The notes under the pieces are model-generated. The model made no database searches and was not told where the DNA came from. It saw only the letters and a list, made by a program, of their open reading frames with translations. DNA of 64,000 nt. It comes from Cytidiella melzeri. Lineage: Eukaryota > Basidiomycota > Agaricomycetes > Polyporales > Irpicaceae. Shown here one piece after another: positions 21,056-30,861 of this stretch. Every line of letters begins with the position of its first letter. Position 1 is the stretch's first letter. The position numbers were made by a program, and so were the translations under genes. The stretch spans positions 16,032 to 80,031 of the forward strand of contig JABYQR010000213.1 of assembly GCA_022592445.1 (NCBI GenBank), given 5' to 3'.

Positions 21056-22898
21056 CTTTGTTTTTGGCATGCACTCCGGGCTTTGAAGCAGCGCCTCTCT
21101 AAAGTTGGGACAACTCCTGCAAGTTATGATCCCTCTGCTGCTCAGAAAGAGTTTTCATTCATTGAGAGCACATTTGTTCCTCTTGCACAACAGGCAGCTA
21201 CACAATGTGTAAGTCATGTGTTCTAAAAGTACACATTGTGATATTAATAAATACCAGATTTCACCACCCCCGGAAAAGCCCTTTGCACGTGTCAGACTTA
21301 CTGTTCAGGGTTGACCTCTTCCCATCACTGCTGCCATTCCAAAAATCAAACTCCCAGCTCACACCTCTAAGTCCATCAGTCAAGAAGATGACAGCACAGG
21401 TGGTGAAAGTGACAATGATTCTGATGCAGGCACATTCTGGGGCAGTTCTAAATGGAAAGATGATGAGTTCCATATTTTTGCAAAAGATGATGAGGAGGTT
21501 GAGGAAGGAGAAGAGGAAGATGGATGGATCAGCAAAAATAGTGATGAAGGTGTCTTTGGTGATGAAGAAGATGTGCGCCATGAAGTCTACAGGTTTGCAC
21601 ATGGGACCAAGGATCTTGATGCCGAGGAAGATGTTGAGCTGACAGAACATGGGGAAAGGAGCAAAGACAAGTCATACATCTTCTGTCCCCTTCCTCACCG
21701 ACTTCCAATCTTGCGCTTGTTTGCTAAACATGCCTCACAGCACTCTCTTTTACCTGAACAACATGGCCAGGCACGAACAGCTGAATTGATCTACCGGGAT
21801 GCAGTGACTGAAATGTATAATCATTGCAAGATCAACCGCCTATGTGAGGTGTGGGCATACCTTTGGAACTCTTGGTACTCACCAGAGAAATGGCCACTAT
21901 GGGCACGGTCAGCTCATGGCACCAGCATTCCAGTCCACCGGACAACAATGATGGTAGAAGCTTTGTGGCGTAACCTCAAGCACCTTGTGCTGAGAATGTT
22001 CAACCGGCCTCCATTGGATCTGGCAACATACGTTATCATCACACGATCAATTCCTCCCTATCGTCTCACCCTCAGAAAACTTTGTTTCGACCGTGGAGGA
22101 GGACGCCAGAAGACTCTTACTTACATGCAAGTTGCCTTGAAGCGTGCCTGGAAGCGGCTCCTGGAAGCTCCCATCAATGGTACCTATACAACCAACACTA
22201 CTCTCTGGACATGTGACTGTGGTGCTCAGAAATATCATGCAAATTTGCTTTGCAAGCACCTGGTCCAGGCTGTGGGACCCGTAGATCCTTCCTGGTGGTC
22301 AACAATCATTCGCCGTCACCAACCACCATTCTACTTGTTACCAACAGAAGGCACTGCTGCCAGTCCACTGCCACTTGAGGCTGAACGTCCTTGGCTCAGT
22401 GACTCAGATGCAGAGGTCAATGATCTGCTCGATTCAAATCCAACTTCAATTCAGTCATCACCCAACAAGGCACCAGCAACAGGCCAAGATGGCCTTATGC
22501 GTACCAGAGCAGGTGGGGGTGCTGGCTTTGAGGTGAGCAGCACTATTCTATGCTGACTATCAAACAACATACTGAATACACTTTGCATGTTAAGCTTGAC
22601 GATGAAGAGGAAAATGAGATCAACAAAAACATTGATCTTATTGCTTATCTTGCGCAAACACTACGAGAGCAAGGAGATAACACAGAATAGCTGAAGTGCA
22701 TCATGCCGAAGCTACGCCCTGCTGTTGACCTTGCACGACAGGTACAGCAACACGAAGCTCGTCACACTATGCCTATCACCAATGGTAGTAGTCGCAATCG
22801 GCAATCTTTACCTCCAACTCTCATTGGGTACCGCTATCGAGCAAGTCCAGACATTTCACGCACTGCTTCGAGCTCCAAACAGCCCTCTACACAGCCTT

Positions 22899-23184
22899 AG
22901 TCTGAGGCATCAGTTCTATAGACTTACAATGTACTCTTTGTTATGATGTTAAGAATGTACTCTTCGTTATCCTATGTATCTCAAGGCATCAGTTGCATAG
23001 ACTCAAAATGTACTCTTTGTTATTCTATGTATTTTTGCGGAACCTGTTGTACACCTATCGACGGGCTCGCCGCGCTCTGAAAATCATCTTAAGTCCCGCG
23101 CCGAGTTCTCGGTTTGGCGCCATCAGCCCGCGCCTAGCGGAGTTTGTTTAGTGCTGACAATTGGGTGGGAGATTAACGTCAAGT
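22899..23184 (-). repeat. MULE right terminal inverted repeat
   Basis: 286 bp, the inverted counterpart of 17849-18133, followed by the 9-bp duplication TGCCCGGTG at 23185-23193. Confidence 0.9.
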
Positions 23185-23193
23185 TGCCCGGTG

Positions 23194-23556
23194 TAAGAAC
23201 CGAGCTGTAGGTGGTAGTACCTAGTACAGGGAGTGTGTCCGAGTTCGAACTGTGAGGGCACGAATTGAAAGTATGCGCGGGGGTGACTGTAGCTTTCCAA
23301 GGTGCACTGAATCTTGGCGGAGCGTGCGGAACTCGGATGTGTGTCCTTGTAGGTCCACCATCGAACCATCAACTCTCTTTCACGACCTACCATGACTCTG
23401 CTATAGGACTCGTCCCGCGCGATTTCGCCTCTCTCTCGTCGTTCTCCTTCTCGTATCTGTATCCGACTCTATATGCTGTTGTCGCGCTGCCGACACCTCT
23501 CAGCCTCAGTCAAAACAGCGTATTACCCTCGAGCCGGATCGTCGCCTGGACGCACG
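23194..23556 (+). promoter_or_regulatory. Remaining part of the RPP40/panC divergent promoter
   Basis: Before the MULE inserted, about 400 bp (this stretch plus 17811-17848) separated the two divergent start codons, so they probably shared a bidirectional promoter. Almost all of it now lies on the panC side, with a CT-rich stretch upstream of the start (CTCTCTCGTCGTTCTCCTTC) of the kind common near fungal transcription starts. RPP40 is left with 38 bp of original upstream sequence plus the MULE end. Confidence 0.6.
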
Positions 23557-24731
23557 ATGTCCACCCAAGCAGACGACATCCAGGTTCTCGAGTCCATCGC
23601 GGCTTACAGGGAGTGGAGGAAAAAGGCATACGAGGAAAAGAAGTCTGTCGGGTTCGTGGCGACGATGGGTGCTCTACATGAGGGTCACGCTTCACTCGGT
23701 ACGAAGAGCTTGATACTTCGTACCGCACACCCATCTAACTCTTCTTTTTTGCAAAAGTTCGTAAGTCGCTAGAGAGCAACGACCTCACTGTCGTCTCTAT
23801 CTTTATCAACCCCGCCCAATTCGCCCCGCACGAAGACCTTTCAACCTACCCCCGCACACTCCCGCACGACCTCGCCGTCCTACGTTCCCTCTCTGTTCCC
23901 GCACTCGCACCTCTCTCCCAGTCCGGCCTTCCCATCACCCGCACTCCCAGTGCCGTCTTCCTCCCCTCTGTCCGCGACATGTACCCCTCCGGCATCTCGC
24001 AAGACGTCTCCACCGAACAGGGCACCTTTGTCGAAGTCAAAGGGTTCAGTCACCAGATGGAGGGCACGACCCGTCCGACGTTCTTCAGAGGCGTCGCGAC
24101 GATCGTCACAAAACTATTCAACACCATCGAGCCCACCCGCACATACTTTGGACAGAAAGACATCCAACAAGCTTTACTCCTGCGCAGACTCACCCGCGAC
24201 CTGCTCATGTCGCATCCGACACCTGACAACTTGTTCATCGTGCCCACAACTCGGTACGTTCTCTTTCTGCCTTTTTGGTTTCCTTCCAACAGCCTATTCT
24301 AACAAAAATCCAGTGACACGGTAACAAACCTGGCGCTATCCTCCCGAAATGCGTACCTCACCCCGCACGAACGCACCCACGCCGCGCCCACACTGTATGC
24401 TGCGCTTCAAACCGCCCGCGCCGCCTGGTTGTCCGACTCCCGACACACCAAACGCGAGTGCGTGTCCCTCGCGCTGGAGTTGGTGGAGAAGCAAAGGGCG
24501 AAGGAGGAGGAGATCACGTTGGATTACCTGGAGATGAACGACCCGGAAACGTTCGACGTGCTCGACGACGGTCTGGATCGCGCGCGTTGGGAGGAGGAGG
24601 GGAAAGGGAAGAAGCCTGGAAGACCGGTGATATTAAGCGGGGCGATGTGGGTGGGGAAGACGAGGACGAGATTAATCGATAATTTGGTGCTGGGGGATGC
24701 TACGTCTTTGGGTATTTTGGCCAGTAAGTAG
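23557..24731 (+). CDS. panC: Pantoate--beta-alanine ligase (pantothenate synthetase)
   Basis: Makes pantothenate from pantoate, beta-alanine and ATP, for coenzyme A synthesis. Three exons (23557-23698, 23758-24253, 24314-24731) with GTACGA/GTACGT introns encode 351 aa. Family motifs: MGALHEGH (ATP-binding HxGH), [23 protein letters not shown], and LALSSRN. Near the C-terminus it has a fungal-type acidic/lysine-rich insertion ([10 protein letters not shown]). An in-frame ATG at 23473 would add 28 residues rich in Arg/Ser with no acidic residue ([20 protein letters not shown]), a plausible mitochondrial presequence; I kept the internal ATG as the core start. The gene looks intact. It is convergent with the HMG-CoA synthase remnant, 296 bp away. 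Confidence 0.93.
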
Positions 24732-25027
24732 GACCTAGCTACAGTCCATGATACCCACTATGCATCAAATGGTAAACGGGTTCATGCCAAGGTTCAGTTC
24801 ACATGCGGTTTTTCTTAACGCTCAGAGTGGACACTCAATGATGGAATCGCAACTGGACTATTGATTATTAAACCGGAAACTAAAACCTCTGAGACAAAAA
24901 GACGGAGAAGATATGCTACGAGTACAAGAAAGCGAGTTGTGTATGTGAGATGCCAGTCTGAATGCAAACGGAGAGAGAAAAACCATGATGAAGCGAAGTA
25001 CAAGCCCCTTAGATCAAGGGAGAGCCC

Positions 25028-26245
25028 TTACACGGTCGTCGTCGTCTCCTTCGGCTTGCGCAAGTACTGTCTCCTATACTTCCCATCCACATGCTCGAGA
25101 TAGTACCCACCCGGCCAAATATTCTCCACCGACCCCTCCGGAGTCCATGTCTTTGACAGATGATGGTGCTCCCTCAACTTGAGCGCGTCGACATACTCCT
25201 GGCACGGGACAACCTTCATCTTCCCCAACCTCTCCACCAAATCAAGCTCGCGCCTAATCCGAGACGTGTCGCCCTTGACTTTGATGGTGAAGAAGCTAGA
25301 GGCGAGGCCACTGCCATACGCGAACATGCTGATGCGTTTCCCGAGGAACTCCGCAGGTTCGACGCTCGACACGAGCGAGGCGAGTCCGCCGTAGAGCGAT
25401 GCGGTGTACATGTTCCCGCACCGTCTCGAGCACTTCATCCCGAGCTCGACGTGCGAATCGAATTGGGGCTTGGCGAGCCCAATGAAGGTCTTTTCAAGGG
25501 ACTTGTCGAGCAGGGATTCTTTATAATCTTGGGAGAGGACGGCGGAGGGGTTGGGGACGGAGGCGTATTTGGGGTGAGTGGGGTTTGAGATGAAGTCGTT
25601 CCAGACGAGACGGCCATGCGCCTTTTGCACCATTTTGCCGTAGGGGCTGTGGAAGACGGGGTAGTCGACGTCGTCGAGGGAAAAGACGGGAGCGTCGCTG
25701 CCGGCTTTCTTTGCCCTGAGCGCGTGCTTCTTCTTGTAGGTGGTGTAGGCGGCGTCAACGGCGGAGGTGTAGGAGGTGATGGAGAGCGGACCGTCGACTT
25801 CTGGGTACTCAGAGTCGAGCTTGGGCTTGTAAAAATCGTACGCATGGACCATATGTGTTCCGTGTACGGCTGAAGTTCATCTCTGAGGTTAATTAAGGTA
25901 TGTGCAAAAGGAAAAGACACTTACGTTCGAGAACGAGAGGTGCATTTGGGCCGATGAGCATCGCGCAGGCACCAGCACCACCAGACGGCCTCCCTGGGCC
26001 CTCAGTGTAGATGGCAATGTTACCGCAGACGACGAGCGCGTTACGGCCGTCCCAGGAGGAGGATTCGACCCAGTTAACGGCGTTGAAAAGGGCGGCAGTG
26101 GAGCCGTAGCAGGCGTTCTTCGAGTCAACACCCTCGATGTCAGTGTTGCCTGCGAGGCAAAGAGATCCATGAGGAAGGTCTTGGAAGCCTTTGAGAGGTC
26201 AACGTTCAACGTTCAACGGCGGTCTCGGTGCCTACGTCGAAGCTT
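25028..26245 (-). pseudogene. HMG-CoA synthase, 5'-truncated and frameshifted copy
   Basis: The C-terminal three quarters of hydroxymethylglutaryl-CoA synthase (mevalonate/ergosterol pathway, ERG13 type). Good matches: [16 protein letters not shown] (catalytic Cys), [28 protein letters not shown] (catalytic His), NMYTASLYGGLASL, and GSGLASSFF. One clean intron at 25870-25924 is retained. The 5' end stops at DVGTET near 26240, so the N-terminal domain with the catalytic Glu is missing. The frame is broken by a 14-bp insertion, GAACGTT twice, at about 26200-26213, and by an indel near 26150. A translation from ATG at 25852 would be open but lacks the active site. Probably a gene fragment. Confidence 0.85.
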
Positions 26246-26325
26246 CCTTGTCGGAACACCGCGATTTTGTGGTACCACAGTTCGCGGGCACTGCAATGAG
26301 CAACTCGGTGCTGACAGGCAAGAGC

Positions 26326-26385
26326 TTACGTCCTCTTTCGAACAAGACGCGCAGAAACGCGCGTCTTGTTCGAAAGAGGACGTAA
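26326..26385. repeat. Perfect palindrome with 27-bp arms, 6-nt loop
   Basis: Arms 26326-26352 and 26359-26385 are exact reverse complements, beginning TTACGTCCTCTTTCG, with loop AGAAAC. It lies about 80 bp beyond the point where HMG-CoA synthase similarity ends. It has the form of a miniature foldback element or of a palindromic repair scar. Confidence 0.8.
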
Positions 26386-27322
26386 ACGTGATTACGTGCG
26401 CTCCGAGGTCAATGGGGTGAGTGGACAACAATGATGGACACGACTTACTGTGTTTCGGTGCTCTCTGCATCACCCACCCCTCTACCAACATTATCTCGTT
26501 GTTCTACAATTGTTGTGTCAGTGGTACTGCTGACCCCACTGTTGTTGTTGGGACTTAGCTTCAACGAGTCGCTCTCTGATGCGCAATGCCAATATCTCAA
26601 CTTGGGGGACTGCTTGATGCCCCCGCCGCTCCCTCACCAGCCAACAGCACATCCGCTCACCCATCTAACAAATACCACACAGAACTTGACAGGGCTTGTC
26701 CACGCTCAAATGGAGGATATCAAGGTGCAGACGGAGCTGATGAGAAAATGGGAGGAGAGGGACAAAGCTCCAGCTTCCATGCTTGTCAGACAAGGATTCG
26801 CAACTGTCTTTGCAGGTGAGTACCCTAGTGTGTTATGCAGTGTCCCGGCCCGATGCGGCGGCAGCTGCTTGCAAACTATGTGACTGGTACAAACCGGATA
26901 GCCAACAAATCATGTGATAACCTGCAAGAAAAAGACCAGCGGGGTTTCAAACGGAGTCTGAGAAACTTTTATCAGTATATTGACTGTATATCCCCAACGT
27001 TGGGTTCATCCAAGAAGATTTTCATGTCTGTGTGTTGCTGAAGGGCAGGACTATCTGATGATGTAAAATTTGTGTCTATTCATGTACATGTGTTCAATAC
27101 AAAAAACAAAAACAGAGTGTTGATGGGAGATTCAGCTCATCACACGCATTTGTAGAGTGAATAACAGAGCAAATGAAACACCATCAAATCATTACACCAC
27201 ACTGTTACAAAATTTGTTACCGCATGTATTACCCCATCAAATTCCCACAGTTTGGGGGACAAAAAGGTCACATCTGAAAAAGCATCAATGCGCTGGCGCG
27301 AACTGGAACGATTCTTCTTCAT
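26386..27322. other. Region without recognised gene, right part of the 16.3-kb segment
   Basis: A plus-strand ORF at 26431-26883 (150 codons) begins with a hydrophobic segment (STIVVSVVLLTPLLLLGL), is rich in Pro/Leu/Thr, has two NT[QN]-type glycosylation-like sites and ends without a known domain. It could be a decayed small secreted or membrane protein, but no homology is recognised. The remainder to 27322 is AT-rich with no ORF of interest. Confidence 0.35.
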
Positions 27323-27337
27323 TCTTCAGGAATCGTA
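27323..27337 (-). repeat. Inverted repeat, right end of 16.3-kb segment
   Basis: TCTTCAGGAATCGTA, the perfect reverse complement of 11039-11053. Only 14 bp separate it from the 10-bp direct repeat at 27352. Confidence 0.75.
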
Positions 27338-27351
27338 ATTGTTCTATTGTT

Positions 27352-27361
27352 CCAGTTTCTA
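27352..27361 (+). repeat. 10-bp direct repeat, right flank of the 16.3-kb segment
   Basis: CCAGTTTCTA, identical to 10999-11008. LTR-A sequence continues from here without loss. Confidence 0.75.
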
Positions 27362-27780
27362 TTGTTCTATTGTCTTATTGTTCTAGCTCTATTGTTCTAC
27401 GTACCCTGGTCTTTGACAGCTACCCTGGTCCCTTATTGTTCTATTGTTACTCCAGCCCCACAGTTACTCCAGTCCCTAGTGTGGGAACTTGTGCACAGAC
27501 CACCCAGCCACAGTATATATAGTAGCCCTTACCCTCCCTAGCTCTGCATCTTGACCTCTCTGTCATTTGCACTGCTAGGTGAGTTACTGCATGTAACTTA
27601 GTATCATATCTTATTAACTCTGTCATTTGCACTGCTAGTATCCGGCCTTTGAGCCTGCTTGCCTGCTCATCATCGACTTTGACCTCGTTGTCGTCGTTGG
27701 AGATCCACTTCCACTTCCACTCCCTCCCCTCTCTACCCTTGTTTAGGGTTTAGTAGTATAGCAGCAGTTGCTCCGCGACA
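27362..27780 (+). mobile_element. LTR-A copy 2, right half
   Basis: Continues the LTR-A sequence from where 11008 stops: ATTGTTCT repeats, then GTATATATAG (TATA box, about 27513-27522), a tandem TCTGTCATTTGCACTGCTAG pair (about 27558 and 27617), and the terminal GCTCCGCGACA. It is followed by GTATG (27781-27785), the partner of 10655-10659. The downstream region from the TATA box is the likely start of the R region. Confidence 0.88.
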
Positions 27781-28416
27781 GTATGCCTCCCTCCGTTCCG
27801 CAAAGACACCCAGTGATTCAACACACATTCAACGCATGTCGTATCACTGAAGAACCCGTACCACCACCTGGCCCCCTGCTTCATGCTGGGGTCAGACATG
27901 TACCCTATGAACTCACCCCAGGTGACTGATTGTTCATTGAGTAGTGCGAATATATCTTCTGCAACATCTTTCATGGCAATCTCTATCCTTTGTGGTGGTG
28001 TAGCTGCGGTGGCATCAGCTAGGTTGTTATGGTCATGGTAAAGAGCATCAAGTTGTCCATTTGGTAGAGTTCTGGGAGAGCCATTGGCGGCACTTTGCTG
28101 ATAGGAAAACAGAGGCGGAAGCAGAGGTTCGTAGTATGTGTAGCTAGCACAAGCTGCCTTCTGGGCTGCCAGTGTCTCCAGTCGTTTTGCTACACCAGCA
28201 GCTCTTCTTTTGTGCGTTTAGGAGTCCAGAATAGCCCGTCGCTCAAGGGTTCACCACCATGGTGTTCTTGGTGTCGAGGAGGTGTAGTTGGGTCGACAGG
28301 CACACAACGGTGAAGACGGAGGAAGCAAAGACAGCGGAGACAAGGGCTTTGGTATATCCATGTTGTGGTGGGCTGAAGGGCTGAGCCGAGCATTCTCTGC
28401 ATGCAGTGTAGGCCAT
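27781..28416 (-). pseudogene. DUF6589 protein gene, N-terminal half
   Basis: The upstream half of the gene whose remainder is at 8916-10659. The likely start is ATG at 28416 (MAYTACREC). A frame break near 28215 (TPKRTKEELLV, then KRLETLAAQKAA in another frame) and probable stops show decay. The clear part is DVAEDIFALLNEQSVTWGEF, SMKQGARWWYGFFSD, CVLNHWVSLRNGGRHT, similar to the N-terminal region of DUF6589 proteins. At GGRHT the frame meets the solo LTR; across it VRCWATQYV follows in the same frame. It is divergent from the RecQ-like gene with 52 bp between start codons. Confidence 0.7.
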
Positions 28417-28468
28417 TGCAAATTCCTTTGTGCTTGACTCTTCTCGCTCACTTGCTCAAATTTTAGTC
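28417..28468. promoter_or_regulatory. 52-bp bidirectional start region between DUF6589 and RecQ-like genes
   Basis: The two divergent reading frames begin only about 52 bp apart, so their promoters must overlap each other and probably the coding sequences. No TATA box is evident. The tight head-to-head pairing suggests that the two genes belong to one unit. Confidence 0.45.
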
Positions 28469-30861
28469 ATGTCTTGCAAACACTCCCTTACGTCTACTGA
28501 ACCTCTAGCAAAGCGTCGTCGTTGTTGGCATGACACAGCCAAGCCCGTAATCCCGCCTCGCAATACCCATCCTCTCACTGAAGCTGAAGTAGCCGAGCTC
28601 ATGCTGCAGATGTGCACAAAGTACGGCTGGCCGGATGACCAGCTTATATGGCCATTCCAGCTCACAGGAATTCGCTCTCAGCTCGAAGGTGTAGATGCAA
28701 TTGTTCAAGCTCCCACCGGCTCCGGCAAAACCGTGGTTGCAGCCAGTGCACATTGCTCTCCTTGCAGCAAGGGAATGATAACACTCATGTTGGTGCCGTG
28801 GATTCAGCTAGCAAAAGACATGGTACGCTTTTCACAGAAGTTGGGGCCAGTAATACTTATGCTGAACAACGGCTAGGTTGCAACATTTCATGATGAGTTC
28901 AAACTCAATGCAATTGCAATCCATAGTGGCAATGGAGCGCTCTCGCCACTTGTTGTGAAAGTGAGTTTTTATGGAGTATTGATTGTCAGCTATCACTGAG
29001 ATACCGTTTGCCAGGATATTCAAAGTCTCAAGTACCAGGTTATCCTCATGTCCCCTAAAATGCTGCAGTCTCATGGCTTCATCAATAGCCTGTTATGCAA
29101 CCAACACTTCTCACAATGCATACTGTCCCTTGTTGTTGACGAAGCACACTGCATCTCACTATGGGGTGCCAACTTCTGCAAAAAATATGCAACACTTGGC
29201 ATGGTTCGGGCCTTTCTTCCTCGAGGTACCCTGGTTATTGCTATGACTGCCACATTGACAGGGCAAGTACGGCGAGATTTTAATAGCAAGCTCCATTTTG
29301 CAAAGCAGGGAACTGTGTTCCATAATGAAGGCAATGACCGGCCCAATGTTTCTATTGTTGTGCGCGCATGCCAACATCCTCTCAACTCACTTGCCGACCT
29401 GGATTTTGTTCTGCCAGATACCATTTTGCGCCACACAGATATTCCCAAGACGTACATCTACGTCGACAGTATCCCTGTTGGAAGCAATATCATTGACCAC
29501 CTCGCAAGCCTACTCAAAAAGCGCGCTCTACTGCCTGTCATCTCTCACACGAATGGCACTTTGCTGTCACCAGCCCTCGACTGCGGTCTCATCCGGCCTT
29601 TTAATGCAACACTTTCAAAGGAGTATTGTAACGTAGCTATGGCTGAGTTCCGTCAGGGCAACATCTGTATATTGTGGCATGGTAATTAACTCGTTTATTC
29701 ATGACACTTCAATTTTTTCTGACAAAATTTGGTCCGTAGGGTATAAATGTGCCAGATGTTGATCTTGTTGTCCAGTGGAAGCTGCCGGCAACATTGTCAA
29801 ATTTTATTCAGCGTGCCAGTTGTGCTGCTTGCGGACATGGTAGAAAGGGTCTCGCTGTGCTGTTGGTTGAGCGTTCAGCATACCACCAAGATTTCCTTTC
29901 ACAGCATAGCGCTGCAGTGTTGGGGAAGGAAAAACGAAGGCGACGAGGGAAGCGTGCACTGGCAGACCCACCTGGCACTAGTGCAGCTCCGCAGGCCAAG
30001 AAGATGCGAGCAGAAACAGCAAGACTGAAGAAGTATGCCATAGAGCATGGCGTTGACCGCGGCAGTCTGAAGCTTCGTGACAATCCTCCAACCGGAGTGC
30101 AGCCACATTTCGATCCAGACAGCAACGATGAAGGCCTGTTACTATTTGTGCAGAGTGTAGAGTGTAGGCGTGTTGTGTGAGCTACAGTGTATGAAACCAG
30201 CATAGATACACTCGGTAAGTTCTCTTTTGCTAGCTTCATGTTGTGTTAAACTCATTCTGATACTGTCACAGCTTCACGCCCTGCAGGTGTTGCCTGTTGT
30301 GACATCTGCACTCCAGCTCTGTTCAATCAAACACAACCTGGACTATTTGCCAGTGAGGAGAAGCAACCATCACTTAAGAAGGGGCTTCCCGACATTACAG
30401 CAAAACATTGCTTGCAGACTTGGAGGTCCACTGTTTTTGATTGCGAACATGCCGGCTCTCCTCTCAGTCCCTCTGCCATCCTTGAAAATACACTGCTATT
30501 TGACCTGGCTTCGTACGGCCCTATCGACTTGGTGGCCTTAACAAAGTTGCTGGAGTCACGCTGGATATGGTGGGAAGTGTACGGTGCGGAGTTTGTTGAG
30601 TTTATCAGCACTGTTCCACAACAATTCCTTGCTGTAGGAAAGGATGTGCAGCCACAAACAAAACAGACAGCAGCAACAACTGTGACCATGACACAAACTC
30701 AAACAAATCCCCCCCAGCCGCAGACTATCCTGACCACGGGCTGGAATGTCATCACGCACAACATCTCACACCTTGCAGTTGCCGCACCTGCCATCACGGG
30801 CATAAAACACTACCATTTTTCCGACCACAACACCTTTACTCTCGCAGATGAAGCTCAATAG
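28469..30861 (+). pseudogene. RecQ-like ATP-dependent DNA helicase, decayed
   Basis: A superfamily 2 helicase of RecQ type (3'-5' DNA unwinding). Seen in order: WPFQLTGI, APTGSGKT (motif I), an intron near 28961-29014, MSPKML, VVDEAHCISLWG (motif II, DEAH), AMTATLTG (motif III), then INVPDVDLVVQWKLP (motif V/VI region) and a Cys-rich zinc-binding tail ECRR...CCDIC. Damage: a frameshift near 28876; a small deletion removing part of motif V before the 29690 intron; motif VI QRAGRAAR reduced to QRASCAAC, two CGN->TGN changes that remove the arginine finger; and TGG->TGA near 30178. Paired head to head with DUF6589. Confidence 0.82.

Larger units (their letters stand above)
18940..22900 (+). pseudogene. 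MULE transposase with SWIM zinc finger
   Basis: A Mutator-type DDE transposase. Exons include 18940-19354 (LCTRCHVDKELSEFR, a Cys-rich start) and 19410 on, after a GTAAGT...TTACAG intron (MDRFSCHGWLFITV, HEENHHAY). The catalytic region follows (GSGIPLAYCLIQ, YTLSDKDWSEINAMRTVWP, KHQLC interrupted by the LTR, then FWHALRALKQRL). The C-terminal SWIM motif is CDCGAQKYHANLLCKHL. Stops: TGA near 19872 (probable Trp codon), TGA at 21312-21314 and TAG near 22688 (probable Trp). The frame ends at 22900, overlapping the right inverted repeat by 2 bp. Inactive without repair. Confidence 0.87.
17849..23184 (+). mobile_element. MULE (Mutator-like element) with 285-bp inverted repeats
   Basis: A 5.3-kb Mutator-like DNA transposon. 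Long inverted repeats (17849-18133 and 22899-23184), starting ACTTGACGTTAATC, flank a transposase gene. A perfect 9-bp duplication TGCCCGGTG lies at 17840-17848 and 23185-23193, exactly the length MULEs make. It landed in the divergent intergenic region of RPP40 and panC, 38 bp from the RPP40 ATG. The transposase has several stops and a solo LTR inside, so the copy is non-autonomous. Confidence 0.93.
11009..27351. mobile_element. 16.3-kb segment with host genes inserted in an LTR
   Basis: Everything between the two halves of LTR-A copy 2. It is flanked by the 10-bp direct repeat CCAGTTTCTA. Close to each end it carries the inverted repeat TACGATTCCTGAAGA (11039-11053 and, reversed, 27323-27337). 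Its contents are a complete Harbinger element, RPP40-like, MULE, panC, a 5'-truncated HMG-CoA synthase, and AT-rich DNA of unknown origin. No transposase specific to the segment was recognised, so it may be a non-autonomous giant element or a repair-mediated insertion. The outer 31 bp (left) and 14 bp (right) beyond the inverted repeats are unexplained. Confidence 0.7.

Noticed and set aside
11009..27351. Starship-type giant element
   Set aside because: Starships are known from filamentous ascomycetes and carry a DUF3435 tyrosine recombinase at one end; no such gene is visible near either end here, and the 15-bp inverted repeats with 10-bp duplication do not fit.
29747..30240. Opposite-strand 143-codon ORF at 29808-30239
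   Set aside because: Mirror of the helicase C-terminal exon; the plus strand shows conserved helicase motifs.
30556..30861. Separate Thr/Gln-rich gene after the RecQ-like helicase
   Set aside because: The frame joins the helicase zinc-binding tail (CCDIC) across an intron and is its C-terminal extension.
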